From Lentzea sp. NEAU-D7 (GTDB lineage: Bacteria; Actinomycetota; Actinomycetes; Mycobacteriales; Pseudonocardiaceae), in the NCBI RefSeq assembly GCF_026242055.1, contig NZ_JAPJDL010000002.1, forward strand, positions 656,658-720,657: 64,000 bases of DNA. The letters are read 5' to 3'. The notes beneath the pieces were generated by a model. That model was given only the letters and a program-made list of their open reading frames with translations, was not told where the DNA came from and ran no database searches. Shown here piece by piece: positions 28,658-43,505 of the stretch (positions are counted from its first letter, which is position 1; each line of letters opens with the position of its first letter). Both the position numbers and the translations under genes were made by a program.

Positions 28658-29209
28658 ATGTGGGGACGCTGGACCGCGCCGCGGCGGCTGGCCGAGTCGG
28701 CGGGCTTCAAGTGGAGGCACGTGCGCGAGATGAGCGAGCTCACCATCGCGACGCTGGCGGCGTGCTCGGCCGCGCACCGGGTGGCGCCCGCCGACGTGCC
28801 GCAGTCGGTCGCCATGGCCGCGGAGGAGCTCCTGCACGAGGAAGCCGCCTACGAGCTCGTGGTGGCGTTGATCGAGAACCTGCAGAACCTCAGCTCGCAC
28901 GGCCTGGAGCAGCTGCGCACGCCGGACGAGATCACCGCTGTGCTCGGACCGCGCTCCCTGGTCGTGTGGAACGCGGTCGACGAGTTCTGGACGGCGGTCG
29001 CACGGTGGCGACGTGCCACCGGCGAGCCGCTGCCGTCCAACGAGGACGTCCTGTCCGTCGAGGACGAGGGACTGCGCGCGAACCTGTGGACCTCGATCAG
29101 GAGCCTGGACGACGGCACGCGCGTCGGCCTCAGCGAGGCGGTCCTGTTCGAGAAGGCGGGCGGCGCCCCGATCCCCGGCTACCGCGAGCTGATGGCCGCC
29201 GGTCAGTAG
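28658..29209 (+). CDS. conserved hypothetical protein, helical
   Basis: A 183-residue protein that I do not recognise. It is soluble, mostly helical and acidic in its second half (LSVEDEGLRANLWTSIRSLDDGTRVGLSEAVLFEKAGG). ATG 28658 has a strong GGGGGGAAG upstream and codon use is like its neighbours, so the gene is probably real. It follows the DUF4239 gene by 59 bases and overlaps the convergent PspC gene by 7 bases. Confidence 0.6.
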   Translation: MWGRWTAPRRLAESAGFKWRHVREMSELTIATLAACSAAHRVAPADVPQSVAMAAEELLHEEAAYELVVALIENLQNLSSHGLEQLRTPDEITAVLGPRSLVVWNAVDEFWTAVARWRRATGEPLPSNEDVLSVEDEGLRANLWTSIRSLDDGTRVGLSEAVLFEKAGGAPIPGYRELMAAGQ

Positions 29210-29397
29210 CCGCGGTCGGGCAGCATCACCCAGAGCACGAGGTAGACGACAAACTGCGGTCCGGGCAGAAGGCAGGACAGCAGGAACAGAAGGCGCACGG
29301 TGCCCGCCTTCATCCCCCAGCGCTGGGCGAGCCCCGCGCAGACACCCGCGATCATCCGGTTGGTCCTGGGCCTGCTCAAAGCAACTGTCGTGGTCAT
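29203..29397 (-). CDS. small PspC-domain membrane protein
   Basis: A 64-residue protein made of a single PspC domain: RPRTNRMIAGVCAGLAQRWGM followed by one hydrophobic helix (VRLLFLLSCLLPGPQFVVYLVLWVMLP). PspC proteins act in envelope-stress sensing with PspA in other bacteria; no pspA is in this window. The start ATG 29397 gives the length usual for stand-alone PspC proteins. Confidence 0.82.
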   Translation of the reverse strand: MTTTVALSRPRTNRMIAGVCAGLAQRWGMKAGTVRLLFLLSCLLPGPQFVVYLVLWVMLPDRGY

Positions 29398-29507
29398 GTA
29401 CCCAGGATGCCCGCTGTGAGCCGTCTCCTGCATCGGGACGAACCCTGGTTCGACCCGGATGAGGCACGTCACGCGAAACCAGGGGTCACCACTGCAACAG
29501 CGGCGGG

Positions 29508-30113
29508 CTATCCGACGTTGGCGGTCGAGAGCTGGTCGACGAACCTGAGGCACGTGGTGCGCATCGTGTCCACCGTCATGGCGCGCGAGCCCGCGAGCAC
29601 CTGGAGCGCGAGGCCGTCGAGCATGCTGACCATCATGTTCGCCAGTTCGACCGGGTCGCCGGACGGGTGGATGTCGCCGGCGGCCTGCCCGTCGCGGAAG
29701 ATGCTCGCCACGATGTCGCGCCACTCGCCGTAGAAGCGCTCGTTGAGCTCCTGCAGCTCGGGGTTGCGGATGGCCTCGACCCAGAGCTCGACCCAGACCT
29801 TCCACGCCTCGACGGTCTCGGCACCCTCGGGCAGGTACGACTCGACCACCATGCGCAGGCGCGAGAGCGGCGGCTCGTCGGACTCGAGGATCCAGCGGCG
29901 GCGCGCCACCGAGACCTCGAAGCAGTGTTCGAAGGCCGCGTCGGTGAGCTCGCGCTTGGTCTCGAAGTAGTAGTGGACCGTGCCGCCGGACACGCCGGCG
30001 TCCTTGGCCACGTCGGACACCCGGAGGTGGCGGAAACCCTCAGCCGCGATCACCTTGCAGGTGGACGCGAGGATCTGCGCCTTGCGTTCGGCTTCCACGC
30101 TTGGACGGGGCAT
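29508..30113 (-). CDS. TetR-family regulator
   Basis: A 201-residue regulator with an N-terminal helix-turn-helix (FRHLRVSDVAKDAGVSGGTVHYYFETKRELTDAAF) and a C-terminal ligand-binding domain of the BetI-like type. It begins at ATG 30113 with an almost perfect AGGAGGTGA ribosome site. No obvious target gene is next to it on either side; the PspC gene downstream runs in the same direction after 110 bases. The ligand is unknown. Confidence 0.85.
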   Translation of the reverse strand: MPRPSVEAERKAQILASTCKVIAAEGFRHLRVSDVAKDAGVSGGTVHYYFETKRELTDAAFEHCFEVSVARRRWILESDEPPLSRLRMVVESYLPEGAETVEAWKVWVELWVEAIRNPELQELNERFYGEWRDIVASIFRDGQAAGDIHPSGDPVELANMMVSMLDGLALQVLAGSRAMTVDTMRTTCLRFVDQLSTANVG

Positions 30114-30522
30114 CCGTCACCTCCTGATTTATCTCGAACCTTACCGAAACGGGAAGCGCAGCCTGCGCCAGTCGGCCTTTTCCACTTTCGCCAGGACCGA
30201 GCCCGGCAGGACCGCCACCCCCTCTGCGCTGGTGAAGCGCACCCAGTTCGATCACTGCCGAATCACCAATTCTGTCGACATCGACATCCGGTCCTCCCGT
30301 TCCCGGACGGTCGCCGAAATAGCCCGCACCGCCGTGCAGAACCCGCCATCGGCCGTTTCGCTCAACGGGATGTCCGCCTTTCGGCTGCGAGCCGGCGCGC
30401 TTTTCGCACGTTTCGGCCCGGTGATCGTGAGGGTGAGGACTCTCCGGCGGTGACGGCGCCGCGGCACGAGGTCGACGCAGGTCGTACGTCCCGCGTACTC
30501 CCGGGGCTCGTACGCTGATCGG
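30114..30522. other. 409-base intergenic region with no supported gene
   Basis: Lower GC than its surroundings, especially 30240-30400. Open frames cross it on both strands but are arginine-rich or lack ribosome sites. It contains the upstream region of the TetR gene and that of lnt. It could hold a short untranslated RNA or a remnant; nothing can be asserted. Confidence 0.3.
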
Positions 30523-32070
30523 GTGGTCGCACCCCCCATCGCGCCGGAGCCGGCGGAACTGCCCGCGCGCAGGCGAAGAGTGAGCCGTCCGGTGTTGTCG
30601 CGCGTGGCGCTCGCCGTCGCCGGTGGCGTGCTGATCTACCTGAGCTTCCCGCCGCGTCCGCTGTGGTTCCTGGCGCCGGTCGGGTTCGCGCTCCTCGCGC
30701 ACGTGGTCCACGGCAGGCGTGCGCGCGCCGGGTTCGGGTACGGGCTGCTGTTCGGGCTCGGGTTCATGGTGCCGCTGCTGAGGTGGACCGGTGAGTTCGT
30801 CGGGCTGATCGCGTGGCTGCCGCTCGCCCTGGTGTGCGCCCTGATGATCTCGATCGGCACCGCCGCGATGGCGTTCGCGTCGCGCGTGCCGGGGTGGCCG
30901 CTGTGGGCGGCGTGCCTGTGGGTGGCGGACGAGGCGCTGCGCGGCGTGGTCCCGTTCGGCGGCTTCACCTGGGGCAAGATCGCGTTCGGACAGCCGGAGG
31001 GCTGGTTCCTGCCGCTCGCGTCGCTGGGCGGGGCGCCGCTGGTGACGTTCGCGGTGGTGCTGACCGGCTTCGGGCTGTTCTGGCTGACGAAGAACTGGCG
31101 GCTCGGCCTGCCGCTGTTCGCGGTGCCGCTGGTGGTGGGCCTGGTGGTGCCCGTGGGGGTGGACGCCTCCGCCGGGACCGTCACCGTCGCCGCGATCCAG
31201 GGCAACGTGCCGCGCGCCGGGCTCGACTTCAACGCGCAGCGCCGGGCCGTGCTCGACAACCACGCCAAGCGCACCCTGCAGCTCGCCGCCGACGTCGCCG
31301 CGGGCAGGGAGAAGCAGCCCGACGTGGTGATCTGGCCGGAGAACTCGTCGGACATCGACCCGTTCCGCAACCCCGACGCCGCCGCGGTGCTCGACGCCGC
31401 CGCCGACGCGATCAAGGCGCCGATCGCGGTGGGCGCCGTGGTGATCGACAAGAACGACGGGCTGCCGCGCAACACCGTGGTGCTGTGGGAGCCCGGCAAG
31501 GGGCCCACGGACACCTACACGAAGCGCAAGCTGCAGCCGTTCGGCGAGACGATGCCGATGCGGTCGTTCTTCCGGCTGTTCGCCTCGGAGGTGGATCGGG
31601 CGGGGGTCTTCCAGCCCGGCACGGACCCCGAGGGTTTCGTCATGGGGCCCGCGAAGGTCGCACTTGACACATGTTACGAAGTGGCGTTCGACTCAGTGGT
31701 CCGCGACTCCGTGACGGCCGGCGCGACGATCATCGCGATCCCGACGAACAACGCCACGTTCGGGTACACGGAGATGACCTACCAGCAGCTTTCCATGTCC
31801 AGACTGCGTGCGGTGGAGCACGGCAGGGCCGTGGTCGTGGCGGCGACCTCGGGGGTCAGCGCGATCGTCGAACCCGACGGTTCCGTCACTCGGAAGACTG
31901 GGCTCTTCGAGCCTGGTGCCCTGGTCGCGACACTGCCGCTGCGGTCGCAGACTACGCTGGCGACTTGGCTAGGAGCCTGGCCCGAGTGGGTGATGACCGC
32001 TGCGGGCCTCGCGGCGTTGGCGCTGGGCTTCACCCGACGACGGAAGGACTCGAATGGCGCAGCAGCCTGA
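30523..32070 (+). CDS. lnt: apolipoprotein N-acyltransferase
   Basis: Adds the third acyl chain to the N-terminal cysteine of lipoproteins in the cytoplasmic membrane. The 515-residue protein has six or so N-terminal membrane helices, then a nitrilase-fold domain with the catalytic triad Glu273 (WPENSS), Lys336 (KRKLQPFGE) and Cys384 (LDTCYEV), and a final C-terminal membrane helix. The start GTG 30523 has no clear ribosome site; a possible -10 (TACGCT, 30511-30516) ends 6 bases before it, so the message may be leaderless. It overlaps ppm1 by 17 bases, mirroring the fused or coupled Lnt-Ppm1 arrangement of mycobacteria. Confidence 0.93.
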   Translation: MVAPPIAPEPAELPARRRRVSRPVLSRVALAVAGGVLIYLSFPPRPLWFLAPVGFALLAHVVHGRRARAGFGYGLLFGLGFMVPLLRWTGEFVGLIAWLPLALVCALMISIGTAAMAFASRVPGWPLWAACLWVADEALRGVVPFGGFTWGKIAFGQPEGWFLPLASLGGAPLVTFAVVLTGFGLFWLTKNWRLGLPLFAVPLVVGLVVPVGVDASAGTVTVAAIQGNVPRAGLDFNAQRRAVLDNHAKRTLQLAADVAAGREKQPDVVIWPENSSDIDPFRNPDAAAVLDAAADAIKAPIAVGAVVIDKNDGLPRNTVVLWEPGKGPTDTYTKRKLQPFGETMPMRSFFRLFASEVDRAGVFQPGTDPEGFVMGPAKVALDTCYEVAFDSVVRDSVTAGATIIAIPTNNATFGYTEMTYQQLSMSRLRAVEHGRAVVVAATSGVSAIVEPDGSVTRKTGLFEPGALVATLPLRSQTTLATWLGAWPEWVMTAAGLAALALGFTRRRKDSNGAAA

Positions 32071-32821
32071 CCAGGAACTCGGGCAGGTGCTGGTGGTGAT
32101 CCCGACCTACAACGAGCGGGACAACATCGGAAAGATCGTCAAGAGGCTGCACACGGCACTGCCCGACGTGCACGTGCTGGTGGTCGACGACGGCAGCCCC
32201 GATGGCACCGGCCAGCTCGCCGACGAGATGGCGGCCGCCGACGACCGCGTCCACGTGATGCACCGCACCGAGAAGGCCGGGCTGGGCGCCGCGTACGTCG
32301 CGGGCTTCCAGTGGGCGCTCGACCGCAACTACGGCGTCATCTGCGAGATGGACGCCGACGGCTCGCACGCCCCGGAGCAGCTGCACCGGCTGCTCGACGC
32401 CCTGCCGCAGGCCGACCTGGTGCTGGGCTCGCGCTGGGTGCCGGGCGGCGAGGTCGTGAACTGGCCGACGCAGCGCAAGCTGCTGTCGCTGGGCGGCTCG
32501 CTGTACTCGCGCCTCGCGCTGGGCGCGAACATCCGCGACATGACGGGTGGCTACCGGGCGTTCCGCGCGGACACCCTGCGCAAGCTGAACCTCGCCTCGG
32601 TCGCGTCGGCCGGGTACTGCTTCCAGATCGACCTGCTGTGGCGCACGCTGGAGCTGGGCTTCCGGGTGCGCGAGGTGCCGATCACGTTCCTCGAGCGCGA
32701 GTTCGGCGAGTCGAAGATGAGCGGCAACATCGTCCGCGAGGCGCTGATCCGCGTGACGAAGTGGGGCCTGCGCCGCCGCGGCAACCAGGTCAAGGACCTG
32801 TTCACGGGCAAGCGGAAGTAG
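32054..32821 (+). CDS. ppm1: polyprenyl-phosphate mannosyltransferase (Ppm1-like)
   Basis: A GT2 enzyme that transfers mannose from GDP-mannose to polyprenyl phosphate, supplying donors for protein O-mannosylation and glycolipids. It has 255 residues, with [16 protein letters not shown] at the start, [17 protein letters not shown], the metal-binding DAD in [14 protein letters not shown], and the [11 protein letters not shown] acceptor segment. There is no membrane domain of its own; in mycobacteria the partner Lnt anchors it, and here lnt overlaps upstream. A perfect hairpin follows. Confidence 0.92.
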   Translation: MAQQPDQELGQVLVVIPTYNERDNIGKIVKRLHTALPDVHVLVVDDGSPDGTGQLADEMAAADDRVHVMHRTEKAGLGAAYVAGFQWALDRNYGVICEMDADGSHAPEQLHRLLDALPQADLVLGSRWVPGGEVVNWPTQRKLLSLGGSLYSRLALGANIRDMTGGYRAFRADTLRKLNLASVASAGYCFQIDLLWRTLELGFRVREVPITFLEREFGESKMSGNIVREALIRVTKWGLRRRGNQVKDLFTGKRK

Positions 32822-32830
32822 TCGCACGGT

Positions 32831-32865
32831 CACTTCGGACCGTTCGTCGTGGACGGTCCGAAGTG
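32831..32865 (+). terminator. terminator hairpin after ppm1
   Basis: Perfect 13-base stem (CACTTCGGACCGT with ACGGTCCGAAGTG) and a 9-base loop, starting 9 bases after the ppm1 stop. No T tract. Confidence 0.7.
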
Positions 32866-32996
32866 GCGGCCGTCATTTCCGGTACTTCCCGTCGATCGGT
32901 TCCAGGCCGTTGCCGCCGCTCGAAGGTGATCAACCGGCAGCGGAGGTCGGCGTCGTCCGTGCTTCGCCCGCCCTGTGAACGGGTATCACCTGGGGC

Positions 32997-33470
32997 ATGA
33001 CGCTGGTTTCCGAACGCCATCCGCTCCGCGCGCTCGGCCTGTTCGCCGCGGCCGTGCTGGTGACCGCCGTGGTCGGGTCGCTGTTCTCCGTGTCCGCGGG
33101 ATCGACGTACATGGCACTGGAGCAGCCTTCCTGGGCGCCGCCCCCGTGGCTGTTCGGTCCGGTGTGGACGCTGCTCTACGTGATGATCGCGTTCGCCGGG
33201 TGGCTGGCGTGGCGGGCCGGGGCGACGCGGCGCGAGCTGACCCTGTTCGGCGTGCAGCTCGTGCTGAACGCGGCCTGGACGCCGTTGTTCTTCGGCCTCG
33301 GGTGGTTCTGGGTGGCGTTCGCCGAGATCCTGGTGCTGTGGCTCGCGATCGTCGCGGTGATCGTGGCGTTCACCAGGCGCAGCAAGGCCGCCGGCCTGCT
33401 CCTCGTGCCCTACCTGGGCTGGGTGAGCTTCGCGGCGGCCCTGAACCTGTCGATCGCCGTCCTCAACTGA
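32997..33470 (+). CDS. TspO/MBR family membrane protein
   Basis: A 157-residue protein with five membrane helices. The family motif [21 protein letters not shown] and the second block [21 protein letters not shown] are clear. TspO proteins bind tetrapyrroles or sterol-like ligands and affect porphyrin handling and stress. It stands alone, convergent with the DUF4383 gene. Confidence 0.88.
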   Translation: MTLVSERHPLRALGLFAAAVLVTAVVGSLFSVSAGSTYMALEQPSWAPPPWLFGPVWTLLYVMIAFAGWLAWRAGATRRELTLFGVQLVLNAAWTPLFFGLGWFWVAFAEILVLWLAIVAVIVAFTRRSKAAGLLLVPYLGWVSFAAALNLSIAVLN

Positions 33471-33476
33471 CCGGGC

Positions 33477-33905
33477 TCAGTTGACGGGCGAGTTGCTGCG
33501 GGCCCGTTCGACCGCGGTCGTCGCGATGCCGAGCACGATCATGCCCGCGCCGAGGCCGAGGTGCAGCCAGTTGTCGGCCGTGTTGATCGGCAGGAAGTTC
33601 GCGGCGGTGTGCTCACCGATGGCCGAGCCGTAGACCCACAGGAACACGTAGACGCCGCCGCCCGCCACCAGGAACGCGCGGGCGAACTGGGACCGCTTCG
33701 CGGCGAGCAGGCCGAGCACCCCGAACAGCAGGTGCACGAGGTTGTGCAGCACGGAGACGGCGAAGAGGCCGAACAGGAGGGCGCCCGAGTGGCCGGCGAA
33801 GCTGAGCTCGTCGTAGTGCGTGGTGACGCCCGGGATGAAGCCGAGCACGCCGACGAGCAGGAACGCCGCTCCCACCACTGAGGCTGCCGTTTGAACTGGT
33901 CGCAT
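33477..33905 (-). CDS. DUF4383 membrane protein
   Basis: A 142-residue protein with four membrane helices and the DUF4383 pattern (VLHNLVHLLFGVLGLLAAKR, FLPINTADNWLHLGLGAGMI). Function unknown; such proteins are frequent in actinobacteria. It is separated from the ABM-like gene upstream by 9 bases and is probably co-transcribed with it. Confidence 0.82.
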   Translation of the reverse strand: MRPVQTAASVVGAAFLLVGVLGFIPGVTTHYDELSFAGHSGALLFGLFAVSVLHNLVHLLFGVLGLLAAKRSQFARAFLVAGGGVYVFLWVYGSAIGEHTAANFLPINTADNWLHLGLGAGMIVLGIATTAVERARSNSPVN

Positions 33906-33914
33906 GCTGGGTGG

Positions 33915-34196
33915 CTACCCGGTGACGGCCGGGATGAACTCCCGGAGCACCTCCATGCCGGTCATCGTGGGTGCTCCGGCCGGTTCGGGGCCGAGCACGC
34001 GGGCCAGGACCGGGCCGAGCACCTCGCGGAAGAAGCGGTCGGCGTGGTCCTTGCTGTCCCACACGGCGATGACCCGGAACTCCCCGTCCGCCCGGCAGGC
34101 GTAGCGGGCGCGCAGGCCGTCGGGGGTGGTCGAGCCCATCACCTGGTCGAGCTGGTCGAGGGACTGGGTGGGCGGGGTCGCGATGGTGAGCCACAT
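33915..34196 (-). CDS. small ABM-like (dimeric alpha/beta barrel) protein
   Basis: A 93-residue protein with the ferredoxin-like fold of antibiotic-biosynthesis-monooxygenase relatives: MWLTIATPPTQSLDQLDQV, FRVIAVWDSKDHADRFFREVLGPVL. ATG 34196 is chosen because AGGAGGA lies 4 bases upstream; a longer frame begins at 34253 without one. Catalysis is not certain, as many members only bind small molecules. It lies between the LuxR ATPase gene and the DUF4383 gene, in the same direction as both. Confidence 0.65.
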   Translation of the reverse strand: MWLTIATPPTQSLDQLDQVMGSTTPDGLRARYACRADGEFRVIAVWDSKDHADRFFREVLGPVLARVLGPEPAGAPTMTGMEVLREFIPAVTG

Positions 34197-34245
34197 GGGG
34201 TCCTCCTCGGTCGATATTGCTCCCAAGGTAGGAAGTTCTGGCTGG

Positions 34246-36828
34246 TCAGCCATCCGCCGGAGTACTCGGTGAGGTACTCATCCACGCCGCGATCTGGCTG
34301 CGGCTGCGGAAGCCGAGCTTGGTGAGGACGTGCTGGACGTGGTTCTGGGCGGTCCGTTCGGAGATCACCAGCCGGCGCGCGATCTGCCGGTTCGTCAGGC
34401 CCTCGGTGACGAGCGTCGCGACCTCGTGCTCGCGGCTGCTCAGCTCGGTCGTGGTGAACGCCGTCATGCCCAGCGACCGGATCGCCCGGTCGGCGGCGCG
34501 GTGCACGGCGTCGGCGTCGCGGCCCAGCGCGCGCAACGCCGCCGCGAGGTGCCAGCGGGCCTCGGCGGCGAACGCGGGGGCGCCCGCCCGGGAGGCCTCG
34601 TCGACGGCGGTGGTGAGGTCGGCGACGGCCTTCTCGTGCTCGCCGAGAGCCAGGTGACCGCGGCCCAGCGCGAGGGTCACCGGGCCCATGTACGCGACGC
34701 CGTTGCCGGCCGCGTGCTCGCCGCGGAACTCCGCGAGCCGGGGCAGGATCAGGCGCAGGTCGTCGGTGAGGCCGAGCCCCGCCGTCACCAGGACGGCGTC
34801 GACCAGTCCCGGCAGCACGAAGAACGCGGGCAGGTCCCACTCGGCGATCGGGCCGCAGCGGCGGTAGAAGTCCAGGGCCTCGTCGCGCAGGCCCGCGCGC
34901 AGCAGCAGGAACGCCCGCGTGAGCTTCGACATCAGCCGGAACCGCGGCGGCGGGTCGTGGAAGTGGCGGGCGAGCGCCAGGCCGTCCTCGGTGGGGGAGA
35001 GATGGCAGGAGAGCCCGCACTGCAAAGCGAAGTAGGCGCCCGACGCCGGTTCGCGCTCGATCACCCGCATCCGGTCGTAGCCCCGCCGCCCGATCTCCTG
35101 GGCCTCCGCGAAACGGCCCTGCGCCTGGGCGATGCACGCCGTCACGACGTCGAGGTGCCACAACGGGACCTGACCGCCGACGCGGTCGCAGGCGAGCTTG
35201 AGCGCCGGCAGTTCCTCCTGCGCGGCAGCGAGCTCGCCGCTCTCGACCAACGCGTGGACGCGCCACAGCGATCCCCACATCGCACCGCGCGGGCTGTGCG
35301 TGCGGTGCGCGAGGGCGATCATCTCCGCGGCGAGGCCGAGGCGTTCGGCGCGACCGGCCGGACCGGGGCACGCCTCCTGCCTGGCGTGCAGCGCCTCCGC
35401 GAGCGCGCGGTCGTCCCCCCGTGCCAGGCGCAGCGCCTCCCGGCTGAGCTCGTCGAGCCGGTGCTGTTCGCCTCGGTAGAACGCGAGATGGCTGCGCTGG
35501 GCCAGCAGCCGGGCGCGCGTGGCCGGGCTGACGTCGTGGCGGAGAGCGTTGTCGCACAACGGGGTCGCGATCGCGTTGACGCCCGCGCCGGGTGCCGCTT
35601 CCAGGACCAGGGCGGCTTCCGCGATCTCCTCGGGCGTGCCGGCCAGTTCGGCGGCGCGCTGGGCGGCCTGGACACACCCCGCTAGGTCCCCGGCGAAGTA
35701 GGCGGCCCGGCCCAGTGCCACCTGGAGGTCGTGGCTGTCGGCGAGAGCCGCCGCGGCTCGGTAGAGGCGTGCGCCCTCCTCGTAGGCGAGCCGCTTGACC
35801 GCGTCCCGCGCTGCGCGGATCGTCCAGGTGCGGGCTTTCTCCTTCGCGCCGCAGGCGTCCCAGTGCCGGGCGACGTCCGCGTAGTGCGTGCTGCCCGCCA
35901 TCGCCTCGGCGATCCGGCGGTGCAGCGCGCGGCGTTCGGCGGGGGTGAGCGCGGCCTCGACCGCGTCCCTGGTCAGCGCGTGCGTGAACCGGTGCCCCGT
36001 CGCGTCGATCAGCGTCGCCGCCTCGTCCAGCGCGCCGAGCGGCTGTCCCGAGGCCGTGGCGGCGAGATCGGGGTCGAAGTCGCGGCCGATCAGCGCCGCC
36101 GTCTTGATCAGCTCACGGGCGCCGGGGGACAGCCGGGTGAGCCGGGCGGTGACGATGTCGCGGACGCTGCGCGGCGGCTGGTCCGCACGCCACGTGCCGT
36201 CCTCGAGCGCACGGGCGATCTCCGTGACGAACAACGGGTTGCCGCTGGTCAGCTCCATGATCGTGGCCGCGTGCGCGGCACCGGCCAGTTCGGCCACCTC
36301 GTCGGCGGTCAGACCGTGCAGGTCGATGCGGTCGGCCGAGCGCATGAGGTCCGCGACCGCCGGGCAGGGGTCGCGGAAGGTCGCGAACAGCAGCACGTTC
36401 CGCAGCTGTGCGGCGAGGTGGCCGAGGACGAGCAGTGACGCCTCGTCGGCCCAGTGGACGTCCTCGACGATGATCACCAGGCCGTCGCGGTCCAGCGCGG
36501 ACGCGATCGCGTCGAACACCCGGAACCTGTCCTGCGGTACCTCGGCGTCGTGCGCGAGCACCCCGTCGGGATCGGCACCGGCCGCCTTCAGCACCTGCCG
36601 CCACGGCCAGAACGCCGGTGCGCCCGCGGTCTCGGCGCAGTGCCCCCACACGACCTCCCGGCCGAGCGCGAGCGCGAGCCCGGCCAGCTCCTGGGCCAGC
36701 CTCGTCTTGCCGATGCCCGGCTCGCCGCCGCAGAGCACCAGCCGTCCGGTCTCCGCCGCCAGCCACGACCGTGCCGCAGCGAGTTCGCGAGCGCGCCCCA
36801 CGACCTCCACGACTGGACATCGCTCCAC
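34246..36828 (-). CDS. large ATP-binding LuxR-family regulator (LAL type)
   Basis: An 860-residue transcription regulator. An N-terminal STAND/AAA ATPase carries Walker A GGEPGIGKT (34-42) and Walker B LVIIVEDVHWAD. A middle region of helical repeats (TPR-like, about 330-780) follows, then a C-terminal LuxR helix-turn-helix (LSSREHEVATLVTEGLTNRQIARRLVISERTAQNHVQHVLTKLGF). LAL regulators usually activate catabolic or antibiotic genes on binding an inducer. The start GTG 36828 has a poor ribosome site, so the first few residues are uncertain. The small ABM-like and DUF4383 genes downstream may be targets. Confidence 0.85.
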   Translation of the reverse strand: MERCPVVEVVGRARELAAARSWLAAETGRLVLCGGEPGIGKTRLAQELAGLALALGREVVWGHCAETAGAPAFWPWRQVLKAAGADPDGVLAHDAEVPQDRFRVFDAIASALDRDGLVIIVEDVHWADEASLLVLGHLAAQLRNVLLFATFRDPCPAVADLMRSADRIDLHGLTADEVAELAGAAHAATIMELTSGNPLFVTEIARALEDGTWRADQPPRSVRDIVTARLTRLSPGARELIKTAALIGRDFDPDLAATASGQPLGALDEAATLIDATGHRFTHALTRDAVEAALTPAERRALHRRIAEAMAGSTHYADVARHWDACGAKEKARTWTIRAARDAVKRLAYEEGARLYRAAAALADSHDLQVALGRAAYFAGDLAGCVQAAQRAAELAGTPEEIAEAALVLEAAPGAGVNAIATPLCDNALRHDVSPATRARLLAQRSHLAFYRGEQHRLDELSREALRLARGDDRALAEALHARQEACPGPAGRAERLGLAAEMIALAHRTHSPRGAMWGSLWRVHALVESGELAAAQEELPALKLACDRVGGQVPLWHLDVVTACIAQAQGRFAEAQEIGRRGYDRMRVIEREPASGAYFALQCGLSCHLSPTEDGLALARHFHDPPPRFRLMSKLTRAFLLLRAGLRDEALDFYRRCGPIAEWDLPAFFVLPGLVDAVLVTAGLGLTDDLRLILPRLAEFRGEHAAGNGVAYMGPVTLALGRGHLALGEHEKAVADLTTAVDEASRAGAPAFAAEARWHLAAALRALGRDADAVHRAADRAIRSLGMTAFTTTELSSREHEVATLVTEGLTNRQIARRLVISERTAQNHVQHVLTKLGFRSRSQIAAWMSTSPSTPADG

Positions 36829-36978
36829 CGCGCGACCGCGTTTCTCGCGAATGCCGCGATAAATGGTTGACCGCCGGTCACGCGCTCCGGCAAGGTGATC
36901 CGCATGCGCCGCTATCGCAGCTGTCCGCCCAGCTCAGGCTCTCCGTCGTGATGCCGTAAGGCCTCGCCGACGTCGAGA

Positions 36979-37016
36979 GCCGCCCTCACCGTGAGAACGG
37001 GTGAGGGCGGCTTTTT
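36979..37016 (+). terminator. strong intrinsic terminator just upstream of tRNA-Tyr
   Basis: Perfect 12-base stem, GCCGCCCTCACC (36979-36990) and GGTGAGGGCGGC (37000-37011), with a 9-base loop, followed by TTTTT. It works on the plus strand only, yet no gene is called on that strand in the 150 bases before it. It may end a small RNA or a tiny reading frame (MRRYRSCPPSSGSPS, 36904-36951, preceded by AAGGTGA). Confidence 0.8.
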
Positions 37017-37042
37017 CGTGTGCCCGGAAGTGTTCTGACAAT

Positions 37043-37126
37043 GGTGGAGAAGGGGCTGTGGAGCCCCGCCCGTCTGTAAAACGGGAGCCTCGCGCAGAGT
37101 CGGTTCGACTCCGACCTCCACCACCA
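37043..37126 (+). tRNA. tRNA-Tyr (GTA anticodon)
   Basis: Folds as a class II tRNA. Acceptor arms are GGTGGAG (37043-37049) and CTCCACC (37116-37122). The anticodon stem CCCGT/ACGGG holds the loop CTGTAAA with anticodon GTA. A long variable arm follows, then the T stem GTCGG/CCGAC with loop TTCGACT. Discriminator A and an encoded CCA end it at 37126. The long variable arm agrees with bacterial tRNA-Tyr. No attachment-site duplication of its 3' end was seen nearby. Confidence 0.93.
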
Positions 37127-37201
37127 GCCGTTGCGCCACCGGGGTGAACCCGGCAACGACGCCCCTCCTTCCCGCGACCTACTGGTGGAGGAAGGGGAAA
37201 C

Positions 37202-37693
37202 ATGTCCATCGACATCCAGCAGCCCCGGCCGCAGGGCCTGGTCGGAAGCCACGTCCACATCGCCGGCACCGCGGGCGGAGCGTTCGAGGCTCAGTTCAAC
37301 TACCGGATCCACGAAGGTCACGACGAGGTCGTGGGCGGGTTCATGGCCGGGGACGGGGCCGGCGGTCACGGCCAGTTCCAGGTGCAGGTCGACGTGTCGG
37401 GTGCGTCCTTCGCGCTCGACCGGCTCTACGTCGAGGTGTTCTGGGTGTCGCCCAAGGACGGCGCCGAGCTCGACAAGGTCATCGTGCCGGTCGTGTACGG
37501 GCCGCGGATCGTGCCCGGCTACCGGGTCTACCAGGAGTACGAGGTCAAGCCCGGTGACACGCTGTGGGGGATCGCGACGCAGTTCTACGGCGCCGGCAAC
37601 CTCTACCCCCGCCTGGTGAGGGCCAACCCGCACGTCATCACGGACCCCAACGTGATCGCCCCCGGCACCGTGATCCGGGTTCCGCAGGCCTGA
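37202..37693 (+). CDS. Gmad2 and LysM domain protein
   Basis: A 163-residue protein with an N-terminal Gmad2 immunoglobulin-like domain (IDIQQPRPQGLVGSHVHIAG, GQFQVQVDVSG, VIVPVVYGPRIVPGY; residues 1-105) and a C-terminal LysM (YEVKPGDTLWGIATQFYGAGNLYPRLVRANPHVI; about 112-162). LysM binds peptidoglycan or chitin; Gmad2 occurs in spore and wall proteins. No signal peptide is visible, so how it reaches the wall, or whether it acts inside, is open. ATG 37202 follows GGAAGGGGAAA. A terminator follows. Confidence 0.85.
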   Translation: MSIDIQQPRPQGLVGSHVHIAGTAGGAFEAQFNYRIHEGHDEVVGGFMAGDGAGGHGQFQVQVDVSGASFALDRLYVEVFWVSPKDGAELDKVIVPVVYGPRIVPGYRVYQEYEVKPGDTLWGIATQFYGAGNLYPRLVRANPHVITDPNVIAPGTVIRVPQA

Positions 37694-37697
37694 ACCC

Positions 37698-37744
37698 CGC
37701 GGGTCCTCCTCCGACGCGGACAAGGGGGAGGACCCGCGTTCTTT
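37698..37744 (+). terminator. terminator after the LysM gene
   Basis: 12-base stem CGCGGGTCCTCC/GGAGGACCCGCG with a 17-base loop, then TTCTTTC. It starts 5 bases after the stop codon. Confidence 0.75.
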
Positions 37745-37969
37745 CGGTCAGACCACCTCTGTGACCGCGCCGACACACCTCGTCGTGACGTCGGACACGG
37801 GCTCAAGTGAAGCTGTGCCGAGGACCTGGTGCCTTGTTGGTTTCATACAAAGCACGCTGCTCAACTCGTTCCGCTCCAGCGGTTTTGTTACCGGGTAGTA
37901 GACGAGAGTGTGTACATCGATTGGGCGGCGACTGCCGCTGAGGTTGTCTGTCCGCGAGGAGAGAAGTCG

Positions 37970-43435
<5,466 letters not shown>

Positions 43436-43449
43436 TCCCCTAGGATCAG

Positions 43450-43485
43450 GCCCGGTCATCCCGTTCTCGGGTGGCCGGGCTTTTT
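43450..43485 (+). terminator. intrinsic terminator of the carboxylase gene
   Basis: Stem of 13 pairs (one T bulge, one G-T) between 43450-43463 and 43468-43480 with a TTCT loop, followed by TTTTT. It begins 15 bases after the carboxylase stop. Confidence 0.82.
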
Positions 43486-43505
43486 CCTTGGGGGAGGAAA
43501 TGATC

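Noticed and set aside
30240..30453. Lower-GC frame before lnt as a gene or transposase remnant
   Set aside because: No recognisable motif, no terminal repeats and no start with a ribosome site.
37043..37126. tRNA-Tyr as an integration site for a mobile element
   Set aside because: No repeat of the tRNA 3' end, integrase or excisionase was seen in the following sequence.
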